A DNA stretch of 6,632 bases from contig JBJMQW010000268.1 of the NCBI GenBank assembly GCA_045802495.1, positions 1 to 6,632 on the forward strand. The letters are read 5' to 3'. This document shows positions 6,392 through 6,632 of this stretch, piece by piece. The DNA comes from AP-15 sp045802495 (lineage in GTDB: Bacteria > Pseudomonadota > Alphaproteobacteria > ATCC43930 > CGMCC-115725). The notes beneath the pieces are model-generated. The model was not told the origin of the DNA. It searched no databases and saw nothing but the letters and a program-made list of their open reading frames with translations. Positions within the stretch are counted from its first letter, which is position 1. Each line of letters starts with the position of its first letter. A program made the translations under genes and the position numbers.

Positions 6392-6429
6392 CAAATCCCG
6401 CCGCCAAGGGTTAATAATTGGAGAAACTC

Positions 6430-6632
6430 ATGCAGCCAAAAGCCGGTATTTGGGGAAGGCGAGGTTACCAAACCGCCCTGTTCACATCGATTTTTGCATT
6501 GTCCGTATTCGGCTATGCCGCGACCGGCGACAGCGCTGATGCAGGCCCCGGTTCTGGCGCCGCTGTCGCGACCGCCACGGCGAGCCCGATCGAGCATGTC
6601 ATCATCCTGATCGGCGAGAACCGAGGTCTCGA
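6430..6632 (+). CDS. Exported phosphoesterase / phospholipase C-family protein, 3'-truncated
   Basis: An ATG at 6430 has GGAG (6420-6423) six bases upstream, and its frame stays open to the window end (67 full codons). The N-terminus is a signal peptide: Arg-containing n-region (GRRGYQT, residues 9-15), hydrophobic core ALFTSIFALSVFGYAA (16-31), then a Gly/Ala/Ser-rich linker. The RR is faintly Tat-like, but the consensus is not met. Residues 53-67, PIEHVIILIGENRGL, match the N-terminal strand and metal-binding ENR motif of the phosphoesterase family that includes acid phosphatase AcpA and non-hemolytic phospholipase C, where Glu-Asn-Arg is followed by Phe/Leu-Asp-His. The next codon begins GA, consistent with Asp. 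Only the extreme N-terminus is visible, so the substrate cannot be judged. It follows the di-heme cytochrome gene on the same strand after 154 bases. Confidence 0.8.
   Translation, partial: MQPKAGIWGRRGYQTALFTSIFALSVFGYAATGDSADAGPGSGAAVATATASPIEHVIILIGENRGL

Overview
This window is GC-rich, gene-dense bacterial chromosome, and an alphaproteobacterium is the best guess. The guess rests on the PurH sequence style, the codon usage, and an intergenic REP-like element with a CCCGCGAAAGCGGG core that I associate from memory with alphaproteobacteria, sphingomonads especially. No rRNA or lineage-specific marker is present, so genus is not resolved. I see no CRISPR array, transposase, tRNA or phage gene, and no intergenic stretch reaches 300 bases.

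Layout. (1) Bases 3-890 (+) hold the 3' part of a WecA/WbpL-type polyprenyl-phosphate sugar-1-phosphate transferase (cell-surface glycan initiation), cut by the window start. (2) Bases 930-2516 (+) hold an intact purH, the last two steps of IMP synthesis, 39 bases downstream and probably co-transcribed. (3) Bases 2592-3140 (+) hold a carboxymuconolactone-decarboxylase/AhpD-like protein with a good ribosome binding site. (4) A roughly 107-base nested inverted-repeat element (3203-3309) lies between that gene and the convergent minus-strand pair. (5) The minus-strand pair is a 2-oxopent-4-enoate hydratase/fumarylacetoacetase-family gene (4670-3912), followed with a GTGA overlap by a cytochrome b561 gene (3915-3352). 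The b561 reading frame is broken by two compensating one-base shifts. (6) A divergent intergenic region (4671-4903) carries a strong Pho-box-like sequence, a consensus Shine-Dalgarno string with no start codon nearby, a small hairpin and a 13-base tandem repeat. (7) Bases 4904-6275 (+) hold an exported di-heme cytochrome c peroxidase/MauG-like protein, broken by one frameshift and with the second heme motif read as CAGCP instead of CxxCH. (8) Bases 6430-6632 (+) hold the start of an exported phosphoesterase/phospholipase C-family protein that runs off the window end. It is preceded by GTCAT half-sites spaced by two helical turns.

How the parts relate. The left half is housekeeping or envelope metabolism. 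The right half looks like accessory periplasmic or membrane redox proteins plus a secreted phosphatase, possibly under phosphate-starvation (PhoB) control. The main oddity is that all three one-base frame breaks and the lost heme ligand fall in the two cytochrome genes, while the hydratase gene between them is intact. The breaks are repaired by changing one base each, mostly in short homopolymers, so assembly or sequencing error is at least as likely as gene decay. I do not see convincing evidence of a wholly new system.
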